Origin: CAVWCQ01 sp963753545
GTDB lineage: Bacteria > Chloroflexota > Anaerolineae > Aggregatilineales > Aggregatilineaceae
Direction of reading: 5' to 3'
NCBI GenBank assembly: GCA_963753545.1
Contig: CAVWCQ010000009.1
Location: forward strand, 62,001-126,000
DNA: 64,000 bases
Position 1 is the stretch's first letter. Every line of letters begins with the position of its first letter. A program made the position numbers and the translations under genes. A model generated the notes under the pieces. That model was not told the DNA's origin. It saw only the letters and a list, made by a program, of their open reading frames with translations, and did no database searches. Of the stretch, positions 52,717 to 62,387 are shown in pieces.

Positions 52717-54922
52717 CAGCCAGATGCTCTTTCATCAACATCCGCTCAATTGCCGCCAGCAGTTCCGCCTGATCAAAACCACGTTTCACGATATATGCAT
52801 CAGCGCCTGCCGCCATGCCCCGCTCCCGATCTTCGCGGCTTTCCAGAGAGGTAACGAGAACAATCGGAAGTGAGCGGTATTTCGTGCTGTCCCGCAATTT
52901 CTCAGTAAGGCCGAAGCCGCCCAGGTGTGGCATTTGAACGTCCATCACAACAGCTCGATATCGTCACTGTCTTCAAGCTTATCCAACGCCTGCAAGCCAT
53001 CAATAGCGGTTGTGACCCGGTATCCTGCTGCTTCAAGAATGTTCTTTTCCAGGGTTCGGGTTGTAATCGAATCGTCGACGACTAGAATGTGGATGCGAGG
53101 CGCAGTGCCGTCTTTCTGTGCATCAATAGCAGGCTGTTTGAGTGTGGGCGCGCCGCGTGCAGATTTGATCAGGTCAGCAGGATTGAGCACCACAACAGGC
53201 TGCCCCGTCGCCAGCAGGGCCGCCCCTTCCACATTGCGCACATGAAGCAAAGGATTCCCCAGAGGTTTAACAGCCAGTTCCTGCTCGGTCAGCACATCAT
53301 CGATCTGCACGGCCAGTCGTTGTTCAGCCACGCTGAGGATGACAGCCAACTGCTTCTTCCCATTTTTATGCTCCGGTTGGGACGGTGCAATAGCGCGGCC
53401 AAAGATACCAGGGGCAGCGGCCTGTCACCAACCTGGATCGCCGCTTGCCCTCCGATAGTGAAGATATCGCGCAATTCGACGATCTTTTCTACTGAAATCA
53501 GCGGCAGCGCATACTGTTCAGGGCCTAACTGCACCAACAGGCCGCGGCTCATCGCCAGCGATACGGGTACAACCAACTCGATAGTCGCGCCCTCGCCAGG
53601 AGCATTCTCAATTTTGATCCGTCCGCGCAGATTCGACAATACCCTGGCGCACCACATCCAACCCCACACCACGGCCAGCCAGTTCGGTCACATGCTTCAT
53701 CGTCGTCATGCCCGGCTGGAAGGCTACCGCGACAATGATGTCATTGGGATTGGCATCACCCTCGAAGACAGGCCCACCCGTTTCCGCGCTTTTGCGGCGC
53801 AGGGCTTCTACATCAAAGCCGCGCCCGTCATCTTGCACGATGATATGAACCTCACTGCCCTGCTGCCGGACCTCCAGCCTGATTGCGCCCTCAGCAGGCT
53901 TTCCAGCAGTCATGCGCGTCATCCGGCATTTCGATGCCATGAATAACCGAATTGCGCAGCAGGTGCAGCAGCGGGTCCTTCAGTGTCTCCAGGACTTTCT
54001 TGTCCATTTCAACTTCGCCGCCATCGACGGTGAAGGTGACAAGTTTACCGTCGCTCCGTGCTGCATCGCGCACCGCACGCTGCAGCCCAGATGCCAGCGA
54101 CTGGATCGGGACCAGACGCACCCGCCGGACTTCGTCCTGCAGCCGGGTCATGACTCATGCTCAGATTCAGCGCGTCGCGGCTTACCGTTTGCTCAAGAGC
54201 ATTGACATCGCGAGAAAGCGTCTGCATATACTCGTGATGGCAGGGACAGCAAATCGGCCAGCCGCCGTCCGGCATCCCCCTCGAGACGCGGCAGGAGCAT
54301 CTTGATTTCGCGCCACAGTTTGGGCCAGCGTGTCATCTTATCGCGCAGAGCGCGCACATCGGTCAGATGCTGTTCGGTGCTGATCTCGGCCATAATTAAC
54401 TCGCCCGCCTGAGCCATCAGGTCGTCGAGCTTGCTGATCGTTACTCGAATGGTGTCCTCGCCAGGCACAAGCGATGATTCGGTCGAAACGACCTCCTTCG
54501 GAACAGATACAGTGGGCGGCACTGGCGTACCGGATGCCTTCAGCATCAGGCGGAGCGCCTATCGGCGTCAATGTTGACGACGCTCTCCCCGCCCAATATC
54601 TGTTGGATGGCATCCAGAGCATCGTACATGGCGTCGCACAGATCCGGCGTAAGTTCCAGTTTGGCGTCCCGTGCCTGATGGAGCACGTTTTCCATCAGAT
54701 GAGCCAGATTTTCAATGTCGGTCAGGCTGACCGCGCGCGCTGCCCCCTTCAGGCTGTGGGCCGTGCGGAAAACCTCCTGTAACAGGGTGTGACCGTACCG
54801 CCTCGTCAGGCTGGCGCTCGAGTTGTAATAACATTTCGTTGAACTTCTGCAAATGCTCTTGCGCTTCAACCTGGAAGGTCTTGAAGCAACTGGCGTTGCA
54901 GATCATCCATGGAGTCGGGCAT
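52709..54922 (-). CDS. cheA: hybrid chemotaxis histidine kinase with C-terminal receiver (many frameshifts)
   Basis: About 737 residues when joined. It starts MPDSMDDLQRQLLQ at 54922. P1/HPt with the phospho-His in RTAHSLKGAARAV; H-dimer region with TISKLDDLMAQAGELI; kinase domain with LLRNSVIHGIE, DDGRGFD and LAGRGVGLDVV; CheW-like domain with LLVQLGPEQYALPL; receiver with ILVVDDSITTRTLE and VVMDVQMPHLGGF. At least eight frame breaks occur, near 54885, 54790, 54550, 54235, 54150, 53905, 53640, 53380 and 52948, but every domain is recovered. As in purL, this points to sequence errors. Confidence 0.85.
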
Positions 54923-54941
54923 ATGATGTCTATCCTGACTA

Positions 54942-56350
54942 CTACAATCTGTAACGGGCGACCGTATGTTCCATCTGTCGTGCCATCTCATCCAATTGCC
55001 GCGCGCTCTGTTCGGCTCGGCGGGTGCTGGCTACGGTTTGGGCGGTGGCATGTTGGATCGAAGCCATCGCCATCGTCAACTGCTCCATGCCATTCGTTTG
55101 CTGCTGCGTGCTGGCTGCGATCTGCGCTGCCGACTGGGCGGCTTCCTCAATCGTGGCGGCCAGGTTGCGGATAGCTTCACCCGCCCGCTCGACCAGCGCG
55201 ACCCCTTTATCCGCGCCTTTGCTGCCCTCTTCAGTCACCATCACAGCCGTGTTCGTCGCCTGCTGGATTTCGTTGAGAATGTCACGGACCCGCGCCGTTG
55301 CCGCGCGAGACTGTTCGGCTAACTGCCGGACTTCCATAGCCACCACGGCAAACCCCTTGCCTTCTTCGCCTGCGCGTGCCGCTTCGATGCTGGCGTTGAG
55401 TGCCAGCATCTTGGACTGGTCAGCGATGTCATTGACGGTGCCAATGATCTCCCCGATCTGCTGGGTGCGTTCAGAGAGCATCAGGATATTCTCAGCGATA
55501 CTTTCTACCCGCTCGCGCAGAAGCTGCATTCCGTTAACCGAGTCAACAACTGCGGACTGCCCAGCGCGCGAAACGTCAGCGATTGCTGCGAGACGCTGGC
55601 CACTGCCTGGGCACGATCGGCGGTCTGCTGCACCGTCGCCCGTACCTGTTCTGCCGTAGCCATGGTTTGTGTTACGGCGGCATCCTGTTCGGTAGAGCTG
55701 GCGTTCTGCTGGGTAGTGGCTGCCAGAATTTCCGCGGCGGCGGCTGCCACGCCTGACGAGACCTGGCGAATTTGCCGGGCTGTGTCGCTCAGGCCTTCGA
55801 CCATCGCATTGAGGTTGATCCCAAGCCGGTGCAGTTCATCTTTGTTCCGGCCCTGGTGATTGTTCGTGAGTTGCAGGCGCGCGGTCAGATTGCCTTTCGC
55901 CACACTTTCTACAAAAGTCATATATTGAGTTACGGTCGCTTCTAAGGCAGAACGGTCATCCATCATGTACTGCACATTATCGATCATGGCATTCAAAACC
56001 TGGGCCAGGACGCTGAATTCATCCCCTCTATCCAGACCCAGACGCAGGCTCAGGTCGCCCTCGGCAATACGTTCGAGTGTGTCCGTCATTCGCCATAGGC
56101 GCGCTTTGATCAACCGGCTGATCCACCATGCAAGCGCCCCACTCACCAGCAGCCCGATAGCTGAGACGACTAGCATCAGGACAAACAGTCGATCAATGCG
56201 TGAAGCAAGGTTATTTTGCGAAACAGCCCCGCGTAAATAAATCAAACTGCCGATTCCAGTGCCAGCCACAACAACCATGAGCACCAGCAGGATGACATAG
56301 CTGATCGTTAGCTTCTGCCCAATGGTCTTGAAAAACCCCCGCCGATTCAT
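54942..56350 (-). CDS. methyl-accepting chemotaxis protein with minimal outer loop (frameshifted)
   Basis: About 469 residues. Two hydrophobic helices (about 13-35 and 53-76) are separated by only about 18 residues, so there is almost no external ligand domain. A HAMP domain follows (LERIAEGDLSLRLGLDRGDEF), a second HAMP-like unit (VESVAKGNLTARLQL) and the MCP signalling hairpin with ALNASIEAARAGEEGKGFAVV. The frame breaks near 55570-55580; adding one base gives LTVSRAGQSAVVDSVNGMQLL. It probably senses membrane state or an internal signal. It lies between the first cheW and cheA. Confidence 0.83.
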
Positions 56351-56406
56351 GTTATCTCCTCAAATCAAGGTCATTCGTTGCTAGCACCAGATCGGGCCAA
56401 CCATTC

Positions 56407-56949
56407 CTAACCAATCGTTTCATCGACAATCAATGCCGGATCGCTCAGAATAGCGTCCATGTTGAGCACGATAGTGCCATTGGGCAGCACACCCTGTAAG
56501 TAGTCCAGCTTGGGCAGGTCGAAAAGCCCAGACACAGGAATAAGTTCTCCAACCTTCACCAGGATCGCATTGTCAATCGAGCTGACGCGGAAAGCCAGAG
56601 TGATATCGTCGTTAGCTACCACAACAATTGCCGTAAGATCCGATGTATCCGTGCTGGATAGGCCAAGCAAAACGGCCAGATCAATAACCGGGACCACATG
56701 GCCGCGGATGTTCGTTATTCCGGCTATAAAGGGGGGGGTACACGGAACAGGCACAATGGTCGTGGTCAGTTGGTAGGCAGCAGTGAGCGCCCGAAGCGGC
56801 AGCCCATATGGTTCATTGCCCAGCCTGACCACGAGCGTATCGATCGTGGCGAGGACTTCAGGCGTATCCAGTGAAGTAAGGGCAGCACGTTCTGCGCGCA
56901 TGCGCAGCAGCGCCTGTTGATCTTCTGTAAACTGATCATAGAAAGACAT
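56407..56949 (-). CDS. cheW: CheW-type coupling protein
   Basis: 180 residues. An N-terminal helical extension of about 35 residues precedes a CheW fold: LVVRLGNEPYGLPL, FIAGITNIRGHVVPVIDL (the signature) and IVLNMDAIL at the end. Couples the receptor and CheA in the same operon. The ATG overlaps the cheR stop (TAATG), implying translational coupling. The extension is missing from the second CheW and may give receptor choice. Intact. Confidence 0.88.
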   Translation of the reverse strand: MSFYDQFTEDQQALLRMRAERAALTSLDTPEVLATIDTLVVRLGNEPYGLPLRALTAAYQLTTTIVPVPCTPPFIAGITNIRGHVVPVIDLAVLLGLSSTDTSDLTAIVVVANDDITLAFRVSSIDNAILVKVGELIPVSGLFDLPKLDYLQGVLPNGTIVLNMDAILSDPALIVDETIG

Positions 56950-58345
56950 TATAACTGTTCCCTTTCGTCACTACCCAGCAGCCTGCGTACACGATAAGTC
57001 AGCAGTCCTTGAAGCATCTCAACAGTAAGTTCTTCAGAAAACAGCAGGCGGTGCTGCGGTTCGAGCTTAGCAATTGCCGCCATTGCCTGATGCCAGTGCC
57101 GCGCCGCGGCTTTTCGCTCGCCGCGCTGTTCGTATAATTCCCCCAGGCTGTAGTGTGCTAAAGCGAACATGGGATCGCAGTAAAGCGCCTGACGCCATGC
57201 CCAAAGTGCCATATCGGCATTTTCAGCAGCCATTTCACGAGGCCGCGCAAGTAGTGGAACTCAGGCCGGAACATACAGGAGGATTCCACTTGTGTCAGGT
57301 AGTTTAATGCTTCGTCCCACTTCTCCTGGTCGGCGGCCTGTTTGGCGTGAGACCAAACGACCTCCAGATTATGGTCTTGAGGGATCTCAGGCTCTGGACG
57401 CGGCAGTGGCTTGGGTTTCTGAGGACGCGGCAGCACTACTTTAGGGAGGGGTTCTGCGGGTGCTGGCGCAGCAGGTAATGGTTGGTGCTGCGCGACAGGA
57501 TTTTTCTGGTAGTACACCATCCCCTGGTAAATTTGTGTGGAAAATTCATGATACGTCGTTGTAGAGAGTTCTGAGTGGCCAACGAGCAGAATGCCGCTGT
57601 TGTTAAGGGCCCGGTAGAACCTGCCAATGGTCTCATGCAAAGTGGCCTGATCAAAATAAATGGTCACATTCCGGCACACGATCAGATCGATATTCATCGT
57701 GAGGCTTTCGAACGATGGATAATTGTTATTCGCCAGGTTCAACAGCAAAAAATTCACCTTATCGCGGATGGTCTGATCGAGTTCGTATCCCTCCGCTGTG
57801 GGTCTGAACCAGCGTTTCTGAAGGGTGTCTGGCGTTTCATTTCGAAAGGATGATGCCCGGTATATACCCCGCCTGGCGCGCTGTAAAAAAGCCTGATTGA
57901 TATCGGTACCCAGGACCGTAATGTGCCAATCATCGATATCTGGTAGCACCTCGTGGAGCAGCATCACGAGCGAGTACGGTTCTTCCCCGCTGGCGCATCC
58001 AGCGCTCCACAGGCGAAGGTGTTTGATACCCGTTTTCCGTCGCTCGTCAATAAGCTGCGGGAGGATATGGGTGCGCAGGACATTCATCTGCCCCTGGTCA
58101 CGATAGAAATAGGTTTCCCCTACCGTGATTGCCTGAACAAAGATCTGCCAGAGAGGTTCAGTTAAGAGGGTGTTTTTGAGAGCAAGTATCAGGTCATTCA
58201 CATCCACAAAATGCATGGATGCCAGGATATCGTCAACCACATACGCAATTTCATCAAACCGGCTGTCATGCACGCGCAGCCCGGTCTGGGTTTGAATCAG
58301 GGTGAATACTTGTTCATAGTCATTGATGCATCGATGTGCAGTCAT
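56949..58345 (-). CDS. cheR: chemotaxis methyltransferase with TPR tail (frameshifted)
   Basis: First gene of the chemosensory operon. CheR N-terminal helices, then the SAM domain: ITVGETYFYRDQGQ, LWSAGCASGEEPYSLVMLL, VLGTDINQAFLQRARRGIY, DLIVCRNVTIYFD and LLVGHSELS. A Pro-rich linker (about 280-320) leads to a TPR region. The frame breaks near 57230-57240 and the TPR continues as ENADMALWAWRQALYCDPMFALAHYSLG. CheR-TPR proteins are typical of non-flagellar (Frz/Pil/ACF-like) pathways. Total length about 465 residues. Confidence 0.87.
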
Positions 58346-58640
58346 TAACCCATCACCCCCTGTGGGTTATTTAAGATTGAGCGAGTGAACAGCCATCTTC
58401 ACGATAGGTTTGTTCACCAACAGGAATTACCAGGATAGCCCATATTGCCGGGCGTAGATCAGGCTGACATAACAATTCACAAGAACCCGCTCTTGAGTGC
58501 CAGTGCCGAGGTAAGTGGTGCATCCATTTCCAGAAGGACGTTTTATAGCATCCGGCTCCGCCTACAGTGTAAAAGGGTTGTTCAGATTGTCCGGAGTACG
58601 ATAAAGGCCGCACCATGATTTATGGAAAACCATTCAAAAA

Positions 58641-58669
58641 TTGTATATTTATTGTACAATCAATTATAG
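58641..58669 (+). promoter_or_regulatory. possible promoter toward the LacI-type/MCP gene
   Basis: TTGTAT (58641-58646) and TTATAG (58664-58669), 17 bases apart, in the AT-rich gap. ATTGTACAAT (58651-58660), a perfect 10-base palindrome, lies between them and could bind a regulator. Confidence 0.4.
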
Positions 58670-58692
58670 CTCGAACGATCATCAATAATCAA
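58663..58692 (-). promoter_or_regulatory. predicted promoter of the chemosensory operon
   Basis: On the minus strand TTGATT (58687-58692) and a perfect TATAAT (58663-58668) are 18 bases apart. It would give a leader of roughly 310 bases before cheR. The rest of the 515-base gap (58346-58860) holds no gene I can support. Confidence 0.55.
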
Positions 58693-58860
58693 GTTTTCAT
58701 AAATTATTTAGGCAGGTTCGAAGAATATACTGGGTAGAATGAAGTAGGGCCACTTTGAGAGAACGGTGTCACGTGCTTATATCTGGTAAAACTAACTTCG
58801 ATCAGGTTCTTCCATTCGGAATAACGATCGATACAGGCTATGGTTGATGGGGGGATTTCT

Positions 58861-61347
58861 ATGATCGACCGATCAGAAACAGCTTATACAAACTATCGCA
58901 AGCACAACAACACGCGTCCGACCATCGGTTTAATCGTGCAGACCATCACTGATTCGCATGGGTCGAGAATCTGGGCAGGGGCAATGGATGCGGCTAAGGC
59001 CCATGACGCGAACCTGATCTGCTTCGCGGGCAACCATTTGGATGATCCCAACGGATTTCTGGCACAGGGTAACACCATCTACCGGTTGGCTAGCCCGGAA
59101 AATATCGATGGATTGATATTCAGCAGCGCCTCGATGGCGATGTATATCAGTGGTGATTCCATGCAGCGCTTCGCTGATAAGTACCGGCCATTGCCAAGGG
59201 TCAGTCTGGGATTGGACCTGAAAGGCGTGCCAAGTCTTATCGTGGAGAATTACCAGGGTATGCATGATGTGTTGGCCCATCTGATTGAAGTGCACGGTCA
59301 TCGGCGGATCGCCTTTATCAGCGGGCCAGAGGGACATCCGGAGCACAAGATACGCTACCAGGCCTATGTTGATGTGTTGGCCGAACATGGCCTGCCTCTC
59401 GACCTGTCTCTCGTTAGCCCGCACACCCTGTGGAATGAAACCACCGCGCGAGAAGCGCTCAGCACGCTGATTGACGAGCGCGGGTTACAACCGGGCATTG
59501 GCTTTGAGGCCGTAGCAGCCAGCAACGATGAGGCAGCCTTAGGTGCCATGTCCGAACTGAGGGCGCGAGGCATTGACGTACCCGAAGATGTTGCGGTCAC
59601 GGGCTTCGATGGCTTTGCCAAGGGTGAATACTGTACCCCCCCCATGACCTCCGTGCAGCAGCGGGCGTATGAACAGGCGTATCTGGCTGTCGAAATGATC
59701 ATGGCGCAGTTAAGAGGCGAGGATATCCCTTTACAACATCAGATATCGACCGAGTTGGTCATTCGCCAATCATGCGGCTGTCCAGTACCGATGGTGGTTC
59801 AGGCGGCGGTAGGGCCGCTGGCGCAGCCCCTGAAAAAAGTGACCACCAAAGAAACATTCCCGGCTGTCTTGCAGCCCTATCGAGAACAGATCTGTGCGGA
59901 GATGATCAAGGCCGCGGGAACCTCATATAAAAGTCTTGATCCGGCATGGCCTGGGCTATTATTTGACGCCTTTTCGCACGATGTTCTGGATCCATCGTCA
60001 AGGAATTTCTGGACCGCGCTGGACAAGGTGACCGGCCAGGCGGTGATGATGAACTGCGATGTGAAAAAGTGGCACAGTGTCATATCCGTTCATCGTTGCC
60101 AGGTCTTGCCCTACCTGTCAGAGAAAGACCATCTCCGGCGCGCTGAAGATTTGTGGCAGCAAGCGCGGCTGATCATCTCACAGGCCATCTATCGCATGCA
60201 GGCTTACCAGGAGTATCAGTCTAATCAACAGGCAGATGTACTGCGCCGCATCGGTCAAACCCTGATCACAACATTTGACGTGACGGACTCAGTGGAGGCG
60301 CTGACGAATGGGCTGCCAGAATTAGGCTTTCCTGGCTGTTACCTGGCGTTGTATGATTTTCCTGAACAGCCGGAGACGTGGTCCAATCTGCTCTTTGCTT
60401 ACAACGACGATGGCCCAATTGACATTCCGCGCGGCGGATTTCGATACCCTTCTTTGCAGCTTATACCGCAAAAAATGCGGCCTTCTCATCAATCGTATTC
60501 TGGAGTAATAGTGCCGATCTACTTCCGAGAGCAGCAGCTCGGCTTTGTCCTCTTTGAGGCAGGACCGTCAGACGGCGCGATTTACGAAAATCTACGCGGG
60601 CAAATCAGCAGCATGTTGCAGGGCGCTCTGCTGATTCAACAGGTCCAGCAGCATACCGCCCAACTCGATACGATAGTGACAGAGACACTGGCGACCTCGC
60701 AGGAAATGCGGGTAACAATCTCTGAAACATCCAGGCAAGCGCAAGCCGTTGCCACAGTTGCCCAACAATCCGTGAATGTGTCAAAAACGGGACAGGATTC
60801 TGTGGCTGACACAGTGGTTGGCATGGAAACCATCCAGCGTCAGGTGTCCGATATTGCCCAGAGCATCTTAGCGCTGTCTGAGCATACTCAGCAGATTGGC
60901 CAGATCATCAGCGCGGTAGAAGAAATCGCGGATCAGTCCAGACTGCTGGCACTCAATGCCAGCATTGAAGCGGCGCGGGCTGGTGAGGAGGGCCTCGGGT
61001 TTGCCGTGGTTGCCAGGGAAATGAGACTTCTAGCCGGGCAATCACGAGAGGCAACCACCAAGGTGAGCGGTATTTTGAACGAAATTCAACGCGCAGCCAA
61101 CACCGCCGTCATGGTTACTGAGGAGGGCAGCAAGGGTGCTCAGTTAGGTATGGAATTGGCGAAACAAGCAGGTGTAGCCATCAGCGACTTAATGGCCATC
61201 ATTGAAGAAGCGGCGCGAGTAGCGATTCAGATTGCAGCCAGCACGCACCAACAGACGAATGCTATGGATCAATTGGTAGGCGCGATGAAGTCCATCAAAC
61301 AAGCCAGCGCACAAACGACAGCCAGTATTAAGGATGCTGGAATGTAG
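58861..61347 (+). CDS. soluble chemoreceptor: LacI-type ligand-binding domain fused to GAF-like and MCP signalling domains
   Basis: 828 residues from the ATG at 58861, which has GGGGGGA before it. No signal peptide or membrane helix, so cytoplasmic. Residues about 22-315 match the LacI/GalR-type sugar-binding fold (TIGLIVQTITDSHG, HRRIAFISGPEGH, ASNDEAALGAMSELRARG and DVAVTGFDGF) but without the helix-turn-helix. A middle part (about 350-590) has a linker and a GAF-like segment (ADVLRRIGQTLITTFDV). The C-terminus (about 600-828) is an MCP hairpin with LALNASIEAARAGEEGLGF. It probably senses an intracellular sugar-like ligand and signals to the neighbouring CheA. Intact. Confidence 0.85.
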   Translation: MIDRSETAYTNYRKHNNTRPTIGLIVQTITDSHGSRIWAGAMDAAKAHDANLICFAGNHLDDPNGFLAQGNTIYRLASPENIDGLIFSSASMAMYISGDSMQRFADKYRPLPRVSLGLDLKGVPSLIVENYQGMHDVLAHLIEVHGHRRIAFISGPEGHPEHKIRYQAYVDVLAEHGLPLDLSLVSPHTLWNETTAREALSTLIDERGLQPGIGFEAVAASNDEAALGAMSELRARGIDVPEDVAVTGFDGFAKGEYCTPPMTSVQQRAYEQAYLAVEMIMAQLRGEDIPLQHQISTELVIRQSCGCPVPMVVQAAVGPLAQPLKKVTTKETFPAVLQPYREQICAEMIKAAGTSYKSLDPAWPGLLFDAFSHDVLDPSSRNFWTALDKVTGQAVMMNCDVKKWHSVISVHRCQVLPYLSEKDHLRRAEDLWQQARLIISQAIYRMQAYQEYQSNQQADVLRRIGQTLITTFDVTDSVEALTNGLPELGFPGCYLALYDFPEQPETWSNLLFAYNDDGPIDIPRGGFRYPSLQLIPQKMRPSHQSYSGVIVPIYFREQQLGFVLFEAGPSDGAIYENLRGQISSMLQGALLIQQVQQHTAQLDTIVTETLATSQEMRVTISETSRQAQAVATVAQQSVNVSKTGQDSVADTVVGMETIQRQVSDIAQSILALSEHTQQIGQIISAVEEIADQSRLLALNASIEAARAGEEGLGFAVVAREMRLLAGQSREATTKVSGILNEIQRAANTAVMVTEEGSKGAQLGMELAKQAGVAISDLMAIIEEAARVAIQIAASTHQQTNAMDQLVGAMKSIKQASAQTTASIKDAGM

Positions 61348-61372
61348 TAAGTATCGGATCCCCGTGATCGCT

Positions 61373-61422
61373 CTGCGCGCCCAAGCGAAATAGCCTTGGG
61401 CGCGCAGTTTATGTGCTTTTTT
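61373..61422 (+). terminator. intrinsic terminator after the LacI-type/MCP gene
   Basis: CTGCGCGCCCAAG and CTTGGGCGCGCAG form a perfect 13-bp stem with a 9-base loop, followed by TTTATGTGCTTTTTT. It begins 26 bases after the stop codon. Confidence 0.9.
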
Positions 61423-61428
61423 CTCTCC

Positions 61429-61789
61429 TATATCTTCAAATTAGTACTTAAGGTTCAACTTTAAAGGAGTATTTTGCTGGGCGGTTCGGGTGTATGCTAG
61501 GTGTGTAAGCACCTCACCGGAGAGGGTACAATCAAAACGTAGGGGTCGGGCAAGCCCGACCCGCTCAACCGGAGGTCGCACAGGGTAGGGTTGGTAACCC
61601 GCCCTCACGAGAACTTTTTCTTTGGGAGTTGTAGGATCAATCAGTAATATGTTCCGCCAAAAATCGGCCAAATCAAAGGATAGCGCAGGGTTAGGAAACC
61701 GTTAGTCGTGAAACCGAAAAGGGGGGGGTAGCGAATGGCTCACGACGGCGAAGTGATCAACTAATTTTTTCGAAAAGTTTGTTAGTGGG
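61429..61789 (+). repeat. dispersed intergenic element, copy 2
   Basis: Second copy of the element at 27372-27630, same strand. Matching left end (TATATCTTCAAATT and CTTAAGGTTCAACTTTAAAG), middle blocks (CCAAAAATCGGCC and GGTTAGGAAACCGTTAGT) and right end (GGCGAAGTGATCAACTAATT). It is about 100 bases longer because a GTAGGGG-type hairpin repeat lies inside. It fills the space between the chemoreceptor terminator and the NusG-like gene. Confidence 0.6.
61539..61605. repeat. GTAGGGG-type hairpin repeat nested in copy 2
   Basis: CGTAGGGGTCGGGC and AAGCCCGACCCGC form a GTCGGGC/GCCCGAC hairpin. A second arm with GTAGGGTTGGTAACCCGCCC follows at 61585. It has no counterpart of this length in copy 1, so it looks inserted. 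Confidence 0.5.
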
Positions 61790-61830
61790 AACAAAACTCG
61801 CTCTGTGACTATTGTGCAGACAGGCCCTGG

Positions 61831-62349
61831 TTATCCTACTTTGCGCTGTTTTTCAATCATGTTGGCATTGACCGTCGCTTTGACCAACCGTCCGAGCATC
61901 GTTAGCAGCACCCGCACGCGATCCGAATCGCTCAGGTGGAAATCAAAGATCGCTTCATAGCCTGCGAGAGGACCGTGTGTAATCCGAACCAGATCGCCGT
62001 GTTTTAACCCATCAAGGGTGATGCCACCAGCAGCTTCGATAGCGTCGATCCGGTTTTTCAATTCACAAATAACATTATCCGGCACAGGAACGACATTTTG
62101 GTCAAAATGAACCAGGCCGATAGCATTTGGAATCCATCTCAACGCAGAAATGCCTACCGCTTCCAGATCGGTATAAACAAACATATACCGTGGAAAGTAG
62201 GGGCGGATTTTGGACGAACGAGGATTTACCGGGCAAACATGAATTACCGGATAAAACACCTCAAAACCTTGTGCGTCGAGATAAGCATAGACTTGATTCT
62301 CTTTATGCGGTTTACTCTGAAGAACGTACCAGGCACAAGCGCTCATCAT
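61831..62349 (-). CDS. NusG/RfaH-like transcription elongation factor
   Basis: 172 residues from the ATG pair at 62349/62346. The NGN domain starts ACAWYVLQSKPHKENQVYAY and contains YFPRYMFVYTD and IPNAIGLVHFD. A KOW-type C-terminus follows, with LKHGDLVRITHGPLAGYEA and a long beta end. Specialised NusG paralogues (RfaH, LoaP, UpxY) let RNA polymerase read through long operons, often polysaccharide ones; this one lies 38 bases after a WbpM/CapD-type gene. It lacks the length and usual start of the housekeeping NusG. Its target is probably the downstream or nearby polysaccharide operon; inferred from context. Confidence 0.82.
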   Translation of the reverse strand: MMSACAWYVLQSKPHKENQVYAYLDAQGFEVFYPVIHVCPVNPRSSKIRPYFPRYMFVYTDLEAVGISALRWIPNAIGLVHFDQNVVPVPDNVICELKNRIDAIEAAGGITLDGLKHGDLVRITHGPLAGYEAIFDFHLSDSDRVRVLLTMLGRLVKATVNANMIEKQRKVG

Positions 62350-62387
62350 TCCCCGATCAGCCAGCCAACTGGCGCAATGAAAACGGT

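Noticed and set aside
58371..58616. 81-codon minus-strand open frame in the leader of cheR
   Set aside because: No ribosome site and no protein-like pattern; it lies in the predicted leader of the chemosensory operon.
61441..61671. 76-codon minus-strand open frame in the second dispersed element
   Set aside because: It spans a hairpin repeat and has no counterpart in the first copy of the element.
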